Shown here piece after piece: positions 1-8,909 of a DNA stretch of 42,092 nt. Made by a program: the position numbers and the translations under genes. The notes beneath the pieces are model-generated. The model was not told the DNA's origin and did no database searches. It worked only from the letters and a program-made list of their open reading frames with translations. This DNA comes from JBCBTJ01 sp039818665 (lineage in GTDB: Bacteria; Pseudomonadota; Alphaproteobacteria; Caulobacterales; Hyphomonadaceae), in assembly GCA_039818665.1 (NCBI GenBank), contig JBCBTJ010000028.1, positions 1 to 42,092 of the forward strand. Direction: 5' to 3'. Within the stretch, counting starts at the first letter, position 1. Each line of letters begins with the position of its first letter.

Positions 1-40
1 GAGAGGTGCTGGGACCAGGCCCCGAAATCCGCGCCAAACC

Positions 41-59
41 CCTCTCCCTCGGGGAGAGG
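41..59. repeat. GC-rich hairpin in intergenic DNA
   Basis: Eight-base arms (41-48 and 52-59, CCTCTCCC/GGGAGAGG) form a perfect hairpin with a three-base loop. No T-run follows on either strand, so it is a poor intrinsic terminator. It looks like a dispersed intergenic palindrome of the kind common in GC-rich alphaproteobacteria. The gene it belongs to lies outside the window. Confidence 0.5.
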
Positions 60-117
60 AGGGACCCGTTCGCCGCGCCAGCGGGGAATGGGAGGTGAGG
101 GCTCCAAAGCCCGCGAC

Positions 118-204
118 GCGAAGCCCCCCACAAGCAACGCGCCGGCGCAGCGGCCGGCGCGCGAGCGCCGAACAGCCGCGAGCAACCCAAAAAAGAAACT
201 CCCC
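118..204. repeat. Dispersed intergenic repeat, copy A
   Basis: This stretch shares an opening block (AAGCCCCCCACAA, then CGCGCCGGCGCAG) and a closing block (ACAGC-GCGAGCAA-CCAAA-AGA-ACTCCC) with 20310-20444, some 20 kb away. The middle differs in length. Both copies lie outside genes. It appears to be a degenerate dispersed repeat of unknown function; no transposase is nearby. Confidence 0.5.
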
Positions 205-218
205 AGAGCTAACGCCCG

Positions 219-1565
219 CTACTCGCTCCGCCGCACCTGCTTGCCGCGCGCCGTCGAGAGCGCCTCATCGGTGAATTTGTATTTTTGCGGGATTTTGTAC
301 GGCTCCAGCCGGCCTTGCAGATGCGCACGGATCGTGGCGCGCAGCTCGCCGGGCTTCATCTCCGGATCGGCCGGGCGCACCCGGGCCACCACCGCCGCGC
401 CGAGGATCGCGTGCGGCTCCCCGAACACCGCCACTTCGGCGACGCAGTCGAGCTCGCTCACAAGATCCTCCACCTCGCTCGGAAACACCTTTTGCCCGCC
501 GACATTGATGATGTCGCTGTCGCGGCCGAGGAAGCGGACATACTCGCCGTCCACCTTGATCCGGTCGCCGGTCATGAAATAGCCGTCCTCGGTGAACGGG
601 CTCGGCGCGTTGAGATAGCCGACCATGGCGGTTTTGGCTTTGATCTCGAACTTCCCGTCGCGCTCGCGCCATTCATAGCCCTCGCCCCCGATCTTCATCC
701 AAGTCGAGGTGTTGGAGCGCGACTGGGTCGGCGGCGCGCCGACCTCGCTGGTCCCGTATTTCTGGATCAACCGCACATGCGGCAAAGCCTCCGCGCAGCG
801 CTCCAGCACCGATTGCGGCATCATCTCCGAACCATAGGTGACGATTTTCAGCGAGCTCAGATCATGGCGCTCATGCGCCCCCGACAGCAGCAGCAGATTG
901 AGAAAGCTCGGCGCGGTCGGCAGCACTTCGACCTTATAGGCCGCGACCATGGCGCAGACATCGTCCGGGGCCCGGCTCGTCGGCAGCACCAGCGTGCTCG
1001 CATTGGCGAGGCTGTAGAACAGCGTGTCCAGCCCCGCGATGTGATCGAACAAAAGGAAGGCGAGCGTCTTCAGATCTTTTCCCGGCGCCCGGAACTTCTC
1101 CAGCAGCCGCGCCGCATTATGAACGACCCCCTTCGGCCGGCCGGACGAACCGGACGAGAAGAGCACAATCGCCGGCGCGCTCTCGCCGCGCACCTGGTCA
1201 TAAAGCGCGTGCGCCCCGTCGCCGCCCGCCGCCTCGATCGCGCCCGCCTCAGCATCGAGGATCCATTGCGCGCGGCCTTCCGCAGCGAACTCGCCCTCCA
1301 TCTCCCGGCTCGCCGGCGCCAAGGGAATAATGATCGCCGCCGCGCGCATGAGCGCGAACAACGCCGCGATCGCGTCTCGCGAAAAATCGCCCTTCAGCAT
1401 CACCACCGCGCCGCGCGGCAAGCCGGCGGCCTCGAGCCGCCCGCCCCAAGCCTCGATCTCATCGAGCAGCGCGTTATAGGTGACCGCCGTTTCTCCCACG
1501 ACGACGGCCTCGCGATCCGCGGCGGCCTGGAACCGGTCGAGGAAGATGTCGATCATATCGGACAT
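219..1565 (-). CDS. Class I adenylate-forming enzyme (acyl-CoA synthetase/ligase-like)
   Basis: This 448-residue protein is an AMP-binding family member, expected to activate a carboxylic acid as acyl-adenylate and usually pass it to CoA. Visible motifs are the P-loop SSGSSGRPKG (about residues 137-146), a YGTSE motif (A5), MTGDR (A7), and the C-terminal subdomain ending in a GKQVRR segment whose lysine fits the A10 catalytic lysine. It is shorter than typical acyl-CoA synthetases (500-560 residues), mainly at the N-terminus. I chose the ATG at 1565 (MSDMIDIF) because a GGAG lies about 10 nt upstream and the family homology begins there; an upstream in-frame start at 1634 would overlap the divergent promoter region. 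The substrate cannot be told from sequence. The neighbouring FAH-family gene hints at carboxylate catabolism, but that is inference. Confidence 0.85.
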   Translation of the reverse strand: MSDMIDIFLDRFQAAADREAVVVGETAVTYNALLDEIEAWGGRLEAAGLPRGAVVMLKGDFSRDAIAALFALMRAAAIIIPLAPASREMEGEFAAEGRAQWILDAEAGAIEAAGGDGAHALYDQVRGESAPAIVLFSSGSSGRPKGVVHNAARLLEKFRAPGKDLKTLAFLLFDHIAGLDTLFYSLANASTLVLPTSRAPDDVCAMVAAYKVEVLPTAPSFLNLLLLSGAHERHDLSSLKIVTYGSEMMPQSVLERCAEALPHVRLIQKYGTSEVGAPPTQSRSNTSTWMKIGGEGYEWRERDGKFEIKAKTAMVGYLNAPSPFTEDGYFMTGDRIKVDGEYVRFLGRDSDIINVGGQKVFPSEVEDLVSELDCVAEVAVFGEPHAILGAAVVARVRPADPEMKPGELRATIRAHLQGRLEPYKIPQKYKFTDEALSTARGKQVRRSE

Positions 1566-1732
1566 GCCCGCCGGTCTCCGTGAAAGTCCGTTGAAACGGC
1601 GATCGCCATACCAGGCGGCGCCGCAGGGCGGCAATGCGAAACCCGCGCCAAGCGAGCCCTTGCGGTTTGTCCCCCGACCCGGATTGCGTTAGCAGAGCTG
1701 ACCTCGTCCAACTCAAACAGGCGCTCCCGACA

Positions 1733-2785
1733 ATGAAGCTCGCCTCCTTGAAATCCGGCCGCGACGGGCGGCTTGTCGTGGTTTCCAAAGACCTCACGCG
1801 ATACACTGACGCCGATCATGTCGCGCCGACCTTGCAAGCGGCGATTGATGAGTGGGATCGCGTCGCGCCCCTGCTCGAAATGCTCGCCATGCAGGTCGAG
1901 GTCGGCTCCGTGCCAACCGAGCGCTTCCACGAGCATGATTGCGCCTCGCCCCTCCCCCGCGCTTTTCAGTGGGCGGACGGTTCGGCCTACATCAACCATG
2001 TCGAACTCGTTCGTAAAGCGCGCGGCGCGGAAGTGCCCGAAAGCTTTTACTCCGACCCCCTCATGTATCAGGGCGGCTCAGATGGTTTTCTCGGACCCCG
2101 CGACGACATCCCGCTCGGGGATCCGGCCTGGGGTCTCGACATGGAAGGCGAGGTCGCGGTGATCACCGGCGACGTGCCCATGGGCGCCGATGTCGAACAG
2201 GCCGCCGAGCAGATCCGGCTGATCATGCTATGCAACGACGTCTCGCTGCGCGGCCTTATCCCGGGCGAGCTCGCCAAGGGCTTCGGCTTCTTCCAATCCA
2301 AGCCCGCCTCGGCCTTTTCACCCGTCGCCGTCACGCCGGACGAGCTGGGCGCGGCCTGGGGCGTCGACGGGCGTCTCAACCTTCCACTGCGCGTCGACTA
2401 CAACAATCAACCCTTCGGCCGGGCCGAAGCCGGCGTCGACATGACGTTCAGCTTTCCGCAACTCATCGTCCACGCCGCCAAGACGCGCGACCTCTGCGCC
2501 GGCACGATCGTCGGCTCCGGCACGGTGTCAAATCGCGATCCCGACGGCGGGCCGGGAAAACCCGTCGCCGATGGCGGGCTCGGTTATTCCTGCATTGCAG
2601 AAATCCGCATGATCGAAACCATCCGCGACGGACAACCGGCGACGCCTTTCATGGCCGCCGGCGACACGGTGGCCATCGAAATGATGGACAAAGACGGAAA
2701 ATCCGTCTTCGGACGAATTGAGCAACAGGTGGTCGAAGCCGGCAAGCGTGATGTTAATCGAAGTCGCGCCGCCACCGTACACTGA
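1733..2785 (+). CDS. Fumarylacetoacetate hydrolase (FAH) family protein
   Basis: This 350-residue protein belongs to the FAH superfamily of metal-dependent C-C bond hydrolases and decarboxylases acting on 1,3-dicarbonyl-type acids. The first 80 residues match the N-terminal domain of bacterial two-domain FAH proteins. The catalytic domain follows, with the acidic metal-binding segment WGLDMEGEVAVITGD (about 133-147) and a conserved LCNDVSLR segment. The length suits the bacterial fumarylpyruvate/fumarylacetoacetate hydrolase-like group of about 330 residues, with a short basic C-terminal tail. The ATG at 1733 is chosen because MKLASLKSGRDG is the family's usual N-terminus; upstream codons in the same frame run into the divergent acyl-CoA synthetase region. 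The 3' end overlaps the convergent tamB end by 32 bp. The exact substrate is unknown. Confidence 0.85.
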   Translation: MKLASLKSGRDGRLVVVSKDLTRYTDADHVAPTLQAAIDEWDRVAPLLEMLAMQVEVGSVPTERFHEHDCASPLPRAFQWADGSAYINHVELVRKARGAEVPESFYSDPLMYQGGSDGFLGPRDDIPLGDPAWGLDMEGEVAVITGDVPMGADVEQAAEQIRLIMLCNDVSLRGLIPGELAKGFGFFQSKPASAFSPVAVTPDELGAAWGVDGRLNLPLRVDYNNQPFGRAEAGVDMTFSFPQLIVHAAKTRDLCAGTIVGSGTVSNRDPDGGPGKPVADGGLGYSCIAEIRMIETIRDGQPATPFMAAGDTVAIEMMDKDGKSVFGRIEQQVVEAGKRDVNRSRAATVH

Positions 2786-5700
2786 AGCGCGGGCCGGCCT
2801 CTGCGGTTTGCTCCGCGCCGACCTCGACATTGTCGAACACCTCCCACTCGATGGCGAGGTTCGACTCGCCCTCGGGCGTGGTGCGGAACTCCAGATAAAC
2901 GTCCTCGGACAGATATTTGCCGGTCGTGATCTCCGCCGAGCCGCCTTCGGTTTCTCGGATGTCGATCCGGTCGATGGCGAGCGCGCCCTCCAGGCCGGAG
3001 AGCACGCCGCCGCCCCCGCCGCCCCGCGCCAGCGAGGCCAGCGCGGCGGCGAGACGCGCGGCTTCCAGCGCCGAAAGCTCTGCGGGCGACCGGCCGAAGA
3101 GGAGACGGGACAAGACCTCGTCCTCGGGAAACTCCGGCTCGGACGACAAAGCGATCACCGGGCGCGCCGGCGTGCCGGTGATGTTCACGATGACGTCGAG
3201 CGCTTCTTGTTCGCGGCGCGCGGTGATATTGAGGCGCGCCTCCTGGGGGTCGCCGTTCAAATCAACCCGGCTCTCGCGATCGAAGTCGAAGCGCTGGCCG
3301 GCGAGCGCATAATCGCCGCGGACGATCCGCGCCGCCCCGACGATGTCCGGCGCGTCGAGCGCGCCGGTGATCTCGGCGTCGAAGGCGAATTCCGCGTCGA
3401 GCCCCAGCCCCTCGACGAACACTTGGTTCTGCGCGCTGATCTTGATGTCGACCGTGGAGTCTCCGCCCGCGCCCGCTCTCTCGGGCGGCGGCGGATCTTC
3501 GGGAAACCGCACGGCCACGGTCGGCCGTGTGCTGCGCGTCATGCCGCCAATCTGGATGTCGGCTCGGTTCACAACCAGGTCGCCGGTGATCGCCAAACCG
3601 CCCTCGCCGCGCGCGACGTCGAGATCCCCCGACACCGTCGCTTGGGCTTCGCGGCGCCGGACGGCTTCAAACTCCGCAAAAGAGAGCGCGACCTCGCCAA
3701 GGCCGTCGCCCGCAAGCGAGACTTGTCCCGCGCCCTGGAACACGCCGCCGTCTCCGTCGCCGCCGCTTATTCGGTCGATCGTCGCCACGCCATTCGCGAA
3801 AACAGTGTCGATCGACAAGTCACGGAGCGTCAGGCCCAGATCCGCATGCTCAATCGCGCCGCCTTCCAACCGGGCGGACCCTTGCAAGTCGCCCGCGGGC
3901 CAGGCCTGGCTCAGCGCCGCATCCAGCTCGCCGCCGGCGCGAATGGTCTCAGGCAGAACCGCCGCCAGAAGCGGCGCCACGTCGCCGCGCGCGATGAGCG
4001 AGACGTCGGCGTTTGCATTTTCGGCCAAGGCGAGCCTGAAAGGCTTCGCGCTGGCGATCACTGGCGCTTCGACGCGTGCGTCCAGCTCCAAGGGTCCGCG
4101 AGGCGCGGTCGCCTCCACCAGCAAGCGCCCCGCGGCGAGCCGGGCCGAAACCGCCAGATCCATGGGCTCGGCGCCGTCGCGATCGGCCGCCAGGTCCGTC
4201 AACAGCAGCTCGGCCGTCCCAGCAAGCTCCACGCCGCGTCCCGCAAGCTGGAGATCCGCCGAAGCCGCGCCGGCGACCTCGCGTCCGAGCAGAAATGTCG
4301 ACACATCCGAAAGCGCCAGCTCACGCAGAACCGCGTCGATCGCAACGCCCTCATCGTCGGACGTCGCATCGAACTCCGCCGACCCGCCCAAAGCCGCCAG
4401 CGCGCCGCGCGCCTCCCAGCCCACCGCGCCGGCTGCAAAAACCAGCGGGCCGTCAGTCTCGAAGGCGAGCGCGCCCAGTCCGCCCGAGGCGTTCAAGTCG
4501 CCTGAAACCTCCCCGGAGGTGAGACCGGCGAGCCGCCCGGCCACCTCCAGCGCGGCCGGAGCGCCTGCGGCGAAATCGGCGCGGCCGGCGAGACCTCCCG
4601 ACACCGCCAGATCTTCAAGCGGTCCGCGTATCGAGGCGCGGCCCGCGGCCGAGCTGAGGCCGAAACCAGTTAGTCCCTCGACCTGCGCGTCTATGTCGAC
4701 CAGCGCGCCGTCGAGAACCGCGCGGACGGCCACGGCGTCCGCCATGTCGATCGGCGGGGCGCCTTCCAGGACGACGTCGGCGCGCAAGGCGGCCGCCTCG
4801 CCGCCCCGCCCGCTGGCCGTTCCCGCAAGGCGCAAATCGCCCCAAGCGCCCGTAAGCCCGTCCAACCGCCAAGCATCGGCCGCGACGAAATCCGTCGCCA
4901 GGCTCAGCGGCGCGCCCGCAGCCTCGCCCGTCAGCGCCAGGGCCCCCGACCCGTCGCGCGTTTCATAGCGCCCGTCCGCCGTCAATGCGTTGAGGGCGAT
5001 GTCGTCCGAGCGGACACTGTCGGCCGCCCCCCCGAACTCGATCACGATCGCCTCGGCCGGGCCCTTCGCGGTCCATGTCAGATCAAGATCCGCGACAGCG
5101 AACTCCGGCCGGCTAAGCGTCAATCCGCTGATCGCTCCTGTTAGATCGACCGCGCCGGACGGATCCGCGCGCCCCGCTGCATTGGCGCGGAGGTCGCCGG
5201 CGATGAGCGTCGCCGTCTCGATCTCCAGCGCGCCCGCATCCGACAAGCCCAGGCGCGCCTCCGCTTCGAACGCGCCATCGCCGGCGCCCAACAACTCCGC
5301 CAGCTGCGGGCTATCGCCCGCACTCTCAAGAGCGGCCGACAGGGCCCCGCCGCCCAATAGCTGCAAATAAACGCGTGTGTCGGTGACGGCTGGCGCTTCC
5401 GTCCGCAGCCGCCCGGACAGCTCCCCCGTCAGGTCATCGAGCCGCACATCGCCCGCCGCCTCCAGCGTCAGCGCCGCGCCGGTCAATCGGGTCGAGCCAA
5501 GGCTCAAACGCCCCTCTTCCAGATCATATGACGCCGCCGCGCGAAGCGCCGGCGCCGCACCCAAAGCCTCCGCCAACGCTTCGACCGGACCGGACAGCCC
5601 CTCGGCGGAGACGTCGATTTGCAAGCGCGCCTCGGCGCCGCTGAGCGCCGCGCTGATCGGTCCAGCAAGGCGCTCGGCCTCCCAGCCGGATTGGGCGAGG

Positions 5701-6821
5701 TCTGTCGCTTCGGCCTCGCCGGCGATGCGCCAACCATCGTCGACGCGCGTCGCACGGCCCTCGATCTCCAACCCGCTGAGCTGCGAGTCTTGAGTTCCGA
5801 GCAGCGCGCCCGGATCTGGGCTTTCCAGCCTAAAGTCGAGTTCCGTCGGCGCCGCCGGCGCGGCCGGGTCGACCCCGAAGTCGACCGCCGCTGTCAGGGC
5901 CGGCGCGCTTGCGGTCCCAGAGATCGCCATCACCGACGCATCGGAAAGATCCACGTCCGCCGCAATATCGAGCGGCCCGCCAAGGCGCGCGGCGAGGTCT
6001 GCAAAGCGCGGAATGGCGGCGACGTCGAGCGAGGCCGAGGCGCGCGCCGTCTCGCCGTCGCGCGACGCTTCAACCTCGGCGAACACCGCCTCGCCCAGCA
6101 CCGCCGCGCCATCGGCCCGCCAGTCGTCGCGGCCGCCGGCGCCTTGGAACCGGACTGTCACGTCTTCGGCGACGCCAAGCTCGGCTAATTCCGCGAGCAC
6201 CCCGCCCGCCGGCGCGCGCACCTCCACCAGCGCGTCGAGCACCCGGTCGCCGCCCCAACGCGCTTCGATGATCGCCACATCGCCGGCGCCGTCCGCCGGG
6301 GCGAGGTCCAGCCCGAACATGCCCGCATCGCCGCCCACATCCAGGCCGCCCGCCAGCGAAAAAGCCGCTTTCGGCCCGGCGACGCCCTCAGCAAGAGTCA
6401 GCGACCCCACCGAGAACCGCCGAATCTCAAACCGATCGACAAAGCTCCCGCCGCCCTCATCCGCCTCGGCCGGCGCATCCGCCAAAACCGGCTCGCGCAA
6501 CACCTCGACGGCGCCGATCTCGATGAAATCCGCTCTGGCCGCGCCGCCGACGAGCGCAAATGGGCGCCAGGCGGCGTCGAGATCGCGCACGCGCAGCCAA
6601 ACGCCGTCAGCGTCGGCGACCTCCACCAAGGCGATCTGGAACCGCCCGCCCAGATCGCCGCGCAATCCATCCACCTCGAGGCTTTGGCCGGACACGTCGA
6701 GCGCTTCGATCTGCGAGGCGGCGAGCGCCCGGCCCGGCCCGGTCGCGAGCGCGATCCGAGCGAGCAGCGTCAACACGACCAGCGCGCCCAGCGTCCAGAG
6801 AAGAAGCTTCACCGCGCGCAT
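2754..6821 (-). CDS. tamB: Translocation and assembly module inner-membrane protein TamB
   Basis: This 1355-residue protein is the inner-membrane partner of TamA. It is a long periplasm-spanning protein thought to move lipids and assist insertion of autotransporters and other outer-membrane proteins. A single N-terminal signal anchor spans about residues 5-26. Then comes a long run of short alternating beta segments rich in Gly, Ala, Asp and Leu, typical of the AsmA/TamB beta-taco fold. The C-terminal 350 residues form the conserved TamB (DUF490) domain, including a VDLNGDP segment and a terminal amphipathic strand ending in an aromatic-rich RWRRDFD. Its ATG overlaps the tamA stop by one base (TGATG), so the two are translationally coupled. 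The C-terminal domain and the tamA linkage make the call firm. Confidence 0.93.
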   Translation of the reverse strand: MRAVKLLLWTLGALVVLTLLARIALATGPGRALAASQIEALDVSGQSLEVDGLRGDLGGRFQIALVEVADADGVWLRVRDLDAAWRPFALVGGAARADFIEIGAVEVLREPVLADAPAEADEGGGSFVDRFEIRRFSVGSLTLAEGVAGPKAAFSLAGGLDVGGDAGMFGLDLAPADGAGDVAIIEARWGGDRVLDALVEVRAPAGGVLAELAELGVAEDVTVRFQGAGGRDDWRADGAAVLGEAVFAEVEASRDGETARASASLDVAAIPRFADLAARLGGPLDIAADVDLSDASVMAISGTASAPALTAAVDFGVDPAAPAAPTELDFRLESPDPGALLGTQDSQLSGLEIEGRATRVDDGWRIAGEAEATDLAQSGWEAERLAGPISAALSGAEARLQIDVSAEGLSGPVEALAEALGAAPALRAAASYDLEEGRLSLGSTRLTGAALTLEAAGDVRLDDLTGELSGRLRTEAPAVTDTRVYLQLLGGGALSAALESAGDSPQLAELLGAGDGAFEAEARLGLSDAGALEIETATLIAGDLRANAAGRADPSGAVDLTGAISGLTLSRPEFAVADLDLTWTAKGPAEAIVIEFGGAADSVRSDDIALNALTADGRYETRDGSGALALTGEAAGAPLSLATDFVAADAWRLDGLTGAWGDLRLAGTASGRGGEAAALRADVVLEGAPPIDMADAVAVRAVLDGALVDIDAQVEGLTGFGLSSAAGRASIRGPLEDLAVSGGLAGRADFAAGAPAALEVAGRLAGLTSGEVSGDLNASGGLGALAFETDGPLVFAAGAVGWEARGALAALGGSAEFDATSDDEGVAIDAVLRELALSDVSTFLLGREVAGAASADLQLAGRGVELAGTAELLLTDLAADRDGAEPMDLAVSARLAAGRLLVEATAPRGPLELDARVEAPVIASAKPFRLALAENANADVSLIARGDVAPLLAAVLPETIRAGGELDAALSQAWPAGDLQGSARLEGGAIEHADLGLTLRDLSIDTVFANGVATIDRISGGDGDGGVFQGAGQVSLAGDGLGEVALSFAEFEAVRRREAQATVSGDLDVARGEGGLAITGDLVVNRADIQIGGMTRSTRPTVAVRFPEDPPPPERAGAGGDSTVDIKISAQNQVFVEGLGLDAEFAFDAEITGALDAPDIVGAARIVRGDYALAGQRFDFDRESRVDLNGDPQEARLNITARREQEALDVIVNITGTPARPVIALSSEPEFPEDEVLSRLLFGRSPAELSALEAARLAAALASLARGGGGGGVLSGLEGALAIDRIDIRETEGGSAEITTGKYLSEDVYLEFRTTPEGESNLAIEWEVFDNVEVGAEQTAEAGPRFSVRWRRDFD

Positions 6822-8599
6822 CAGAACGCCTGCCCGATCGAGATATAGACCTGCACCGCGTCGTCGAACTCTGTCCGGTCGATCGGCACGGCGACGTCGA
6901 CACGGATCGGCCCGGCCGGCGTCGCATAGCGCACGCCCAACCCCGCCCCGTATCGCAAACTCCGCAGGCTGGGCGAATTGCTCCCGCTGACGCTGCCGGC
7001 GTCGACAAAGCCGACAAAACCCAGCGACTGCGTCGCCCGCCAGCGGATCTCGGCCGACGTCTCGAGCAGGCCGCGCCCGCCGATCGGAACGCCGTCCGCA
7101 TTGCGCGGGCCAACCTCTTGAAAGCCGAAGCCGCGAATGCTGCCGCCGCCGCCCGCGAAGAAACGTCGATCCGCCGGCACGTCCAGCACCGACGCGCCGA
7201 GCACCGTGCCCAGGCGCAGCCGCCCGGCCGCCACCCAGCGCCGCTCATCGGCCAAGGGCAGAAACGCCGCGCCTTGCGCGACGGCGCGGACGAAACGCGA
7301 GGAGTCGTCGCCGAAGGCCGCCGAGGGTTCGATCAGCGTGCGCGCCCGCCAGCCGTCCATTGAGTCGAGCGGGTCGTCGGTCCGGTCGATACGACCCGTT
7401 GCGGCGATCGAGGCGATGTGCAGGGTGCGCTCTTCTTCGGATTCATCCCCGTCGCCGGAGATCGCCGTTTCTTTTGAAAACTCGTAGCGCGCGCCCAAGC
7501 CGACAGCGCCGCCGCGAAAGCGCACCTCGAGCGCGCCGCCAGCCTCGACGGCGTTGCGGTCGAACGCATCGGTGGTCTCGTTCGAGAAACCGGCGTCGAA
7601 GATCAACGAGCGGCGTAACCGGGGTTGATTTGGCAAGCGCCATTCGGCCGACAAGGCCCGTTGCAGTTCGGCCACCGTTGCGAGCACGGTCAATGTGTCA
7701 GCGCGGCGCGTGAAATTGCGACGCTGATACTCGATCTCGGCGCCCGGCCCCTCATCCGTCGCAAAGGATCCGCCGACGGCGATCGAGTTCCGCTTGCGCT
7801 CCACGAGGACGAGGTCGACGTCCCGCGTCTCGTCCACGCCCTCGGGCGTGTCCGCCGGCGGACTGGCCAGCCGCGCCGCGGAGGTGCGAAACATGCGCGT
7901 CTCCGCCAGGCGCGCGCTCAGCTTGGCGATCGCCTCAGGGCTGTAGAGGTCGCCGGGCTCGATGGGCGACAATCGTTCGACGTAACGGCGGCGGATCTTG
8001 ACGTTGTCTGGGATGATGAGGTCGCCAAACCGAGCGCGCGCACCCGAGGCGACGTCGAAGGTGACGTCCACCGTCGCCGCGCCGCGATCGCCAGCGACAT
8101 CGCGCGCAGCGATTTCCGCGTCCGGATAGCCGGCGTCGCGCAAGGCGCCCACGACCCGCGCCTCGGCGGCGTAAAAATCCTCCGGAATCGCCGGCGCGCC
8201 CGGTTGCAGCGACGCCGCGGATTCAGCGGCGGCCACGGCCGCCTCGTTCGGCTCCGGCGCCGAGAACCGCAAACGCACGCCGGCGATCTGAAATACGGGG
8301 CCGGGATCGATGCGAAGACGCGGCCGCGGCGTTTCGCCGAGCTCGACGCCGGTTTCGATCTTCGCGTCGAACCGGCCCTCGGCGTTCAGCACGTTCGCGG
8401 CGACCGACGCCGCACGGCGCGCTTGGCGGCGCGCTTCAAAGGCGGTCTGCGGAACCGCCTCCTCCGGAAGCGCGGCTTCGATCGCGGCGCGAACGCTTTG
8501 GTCTCCGACGATCTCTAGCGCGGCTTTGTCCGCCGCGGCGGGCGCGGCCGAGCACACCAACGCCGCCAAGGCGATGACGAGACGGATGAAGACCTTCAT
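6821..8599 (-). CDS. tamA: Autotransporter assembly factor TamA (Omp85/BamA superfamily)
   Basis: This 592-residue outer-membrane barrel protein has a signal peptide (residues 1-22, cleaved after APAAA), a periplasmic region of about 220 residues fitting three POTRA domains, and a C-terminal 16-strand barrel of the Omp85 type. The barrel carries a conserved GGGSIRGF segment in the L6 loop (the VRGF-type motif) and the closing strand ends in IGQAF. Length and domain order match proteobacterial TamA. I chose the ATG at 8599, where the signal peptide starts; a longer in-frame start at 8656 adds 19 residues without signal-like character. It lies upstream of tamB with a one-base overlap, so the two form an operon. 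Confidence 0.92.
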   Translation of the reverse strand: MKVFIRLVIALAALVCSAAPAAADKAALEIVGDQSVRAAIEAALPEEAVPQTAFEARRQARRAASVAANVLNAEGRFDAKIETGVELGETPRPRLRIDPGPVFQIAGVRLRFSAPEPNEAAVAAAESAASLQPGAPAIPEDFYAAEARVVGALRDAGYPDAEIAARDVAGDRGAATVDVTFDVASGARARFGDLIIPDNVKIRRRYVERLSPIEPGDLYSPEAIAKLSARLAETRMFRTSAARLASPPADTPEGVDETRDVDLVLVERKRNSIAVGGSFATDEGPGAEIEYQRRNFTRRADTLTVLATVAELQRALSAEWRLPNQPRLRRSLIFDAGFSNETTDAFDRNAVEAGGALEVRFRGGAVGLGARYEFSKETAISGDGDESEEERTLHIASIAATGRIDRTDDPLDSMDGWRARTLIEPSAAFGDDSSRFVRAVAQGAAFLPLADERRWVAAGRLRLGTVLGASVLDVPADRRFFAGGGGSIRGFGFQEVGPRNADGVPIGGRGLLETSAEIRWRATQSLGFVGFVDAGSVSGSNSPSLRSLRYGAGLGVRYATPAGPIRVDVAVPIDRTEFDDAVQVYISIGQAF

Positions 8600-8909
8600 G
8601 AGAATATCCGCACTCAACCTGCCCGAACGGCTCTGCGAGAGCGTTGCACGAGCCAATCTAGAAAGACTGAATGCCCAACCAGTCGCCTGCTCAAGCCCGA
8701 TCCCCGCGCACGCGAATCCGACGCACGCTTAACAGCAAGATCGAGGCCGCCTGTGCGGCGACGCCTTGTGTTTCGCGCCTCGTCAGGAGTCGCTGCAATA
8801 GAATTTCGCCGCGTCGGGGAGCGCACTTGCCGATCCAACCCTTCTCCGTCACTCTTTGGGGCCTGTGGACAACTTAGCGGGTTGGGCGAGCGGGGCGCGC
8901 TAAAATCGC
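8600..8909. other. Divergent intergenic region tamA / propeller gene
   Basis: About 310 bp separate two divergently read genes and must hold their promoters. I see no convincing -35/-10 pair at correct spacing on either strand, no tRNA cloverleaf and no intact small gene. A TAAAAT at 8901-8906 is -10-like but sits too close to the ATG at 8910. A TGTGGACAA near 8871 resembles a single DnaA box and is probably chance. Confidence 0.5.

Noticed and set aside
2718..4968. Long plus-strand open frames opposite tamB
   Set aside because: They are rich in Arg, Pro and Ser with no family resemblance, and tamB in the other strand is clear; high GC produces such antisense frames.
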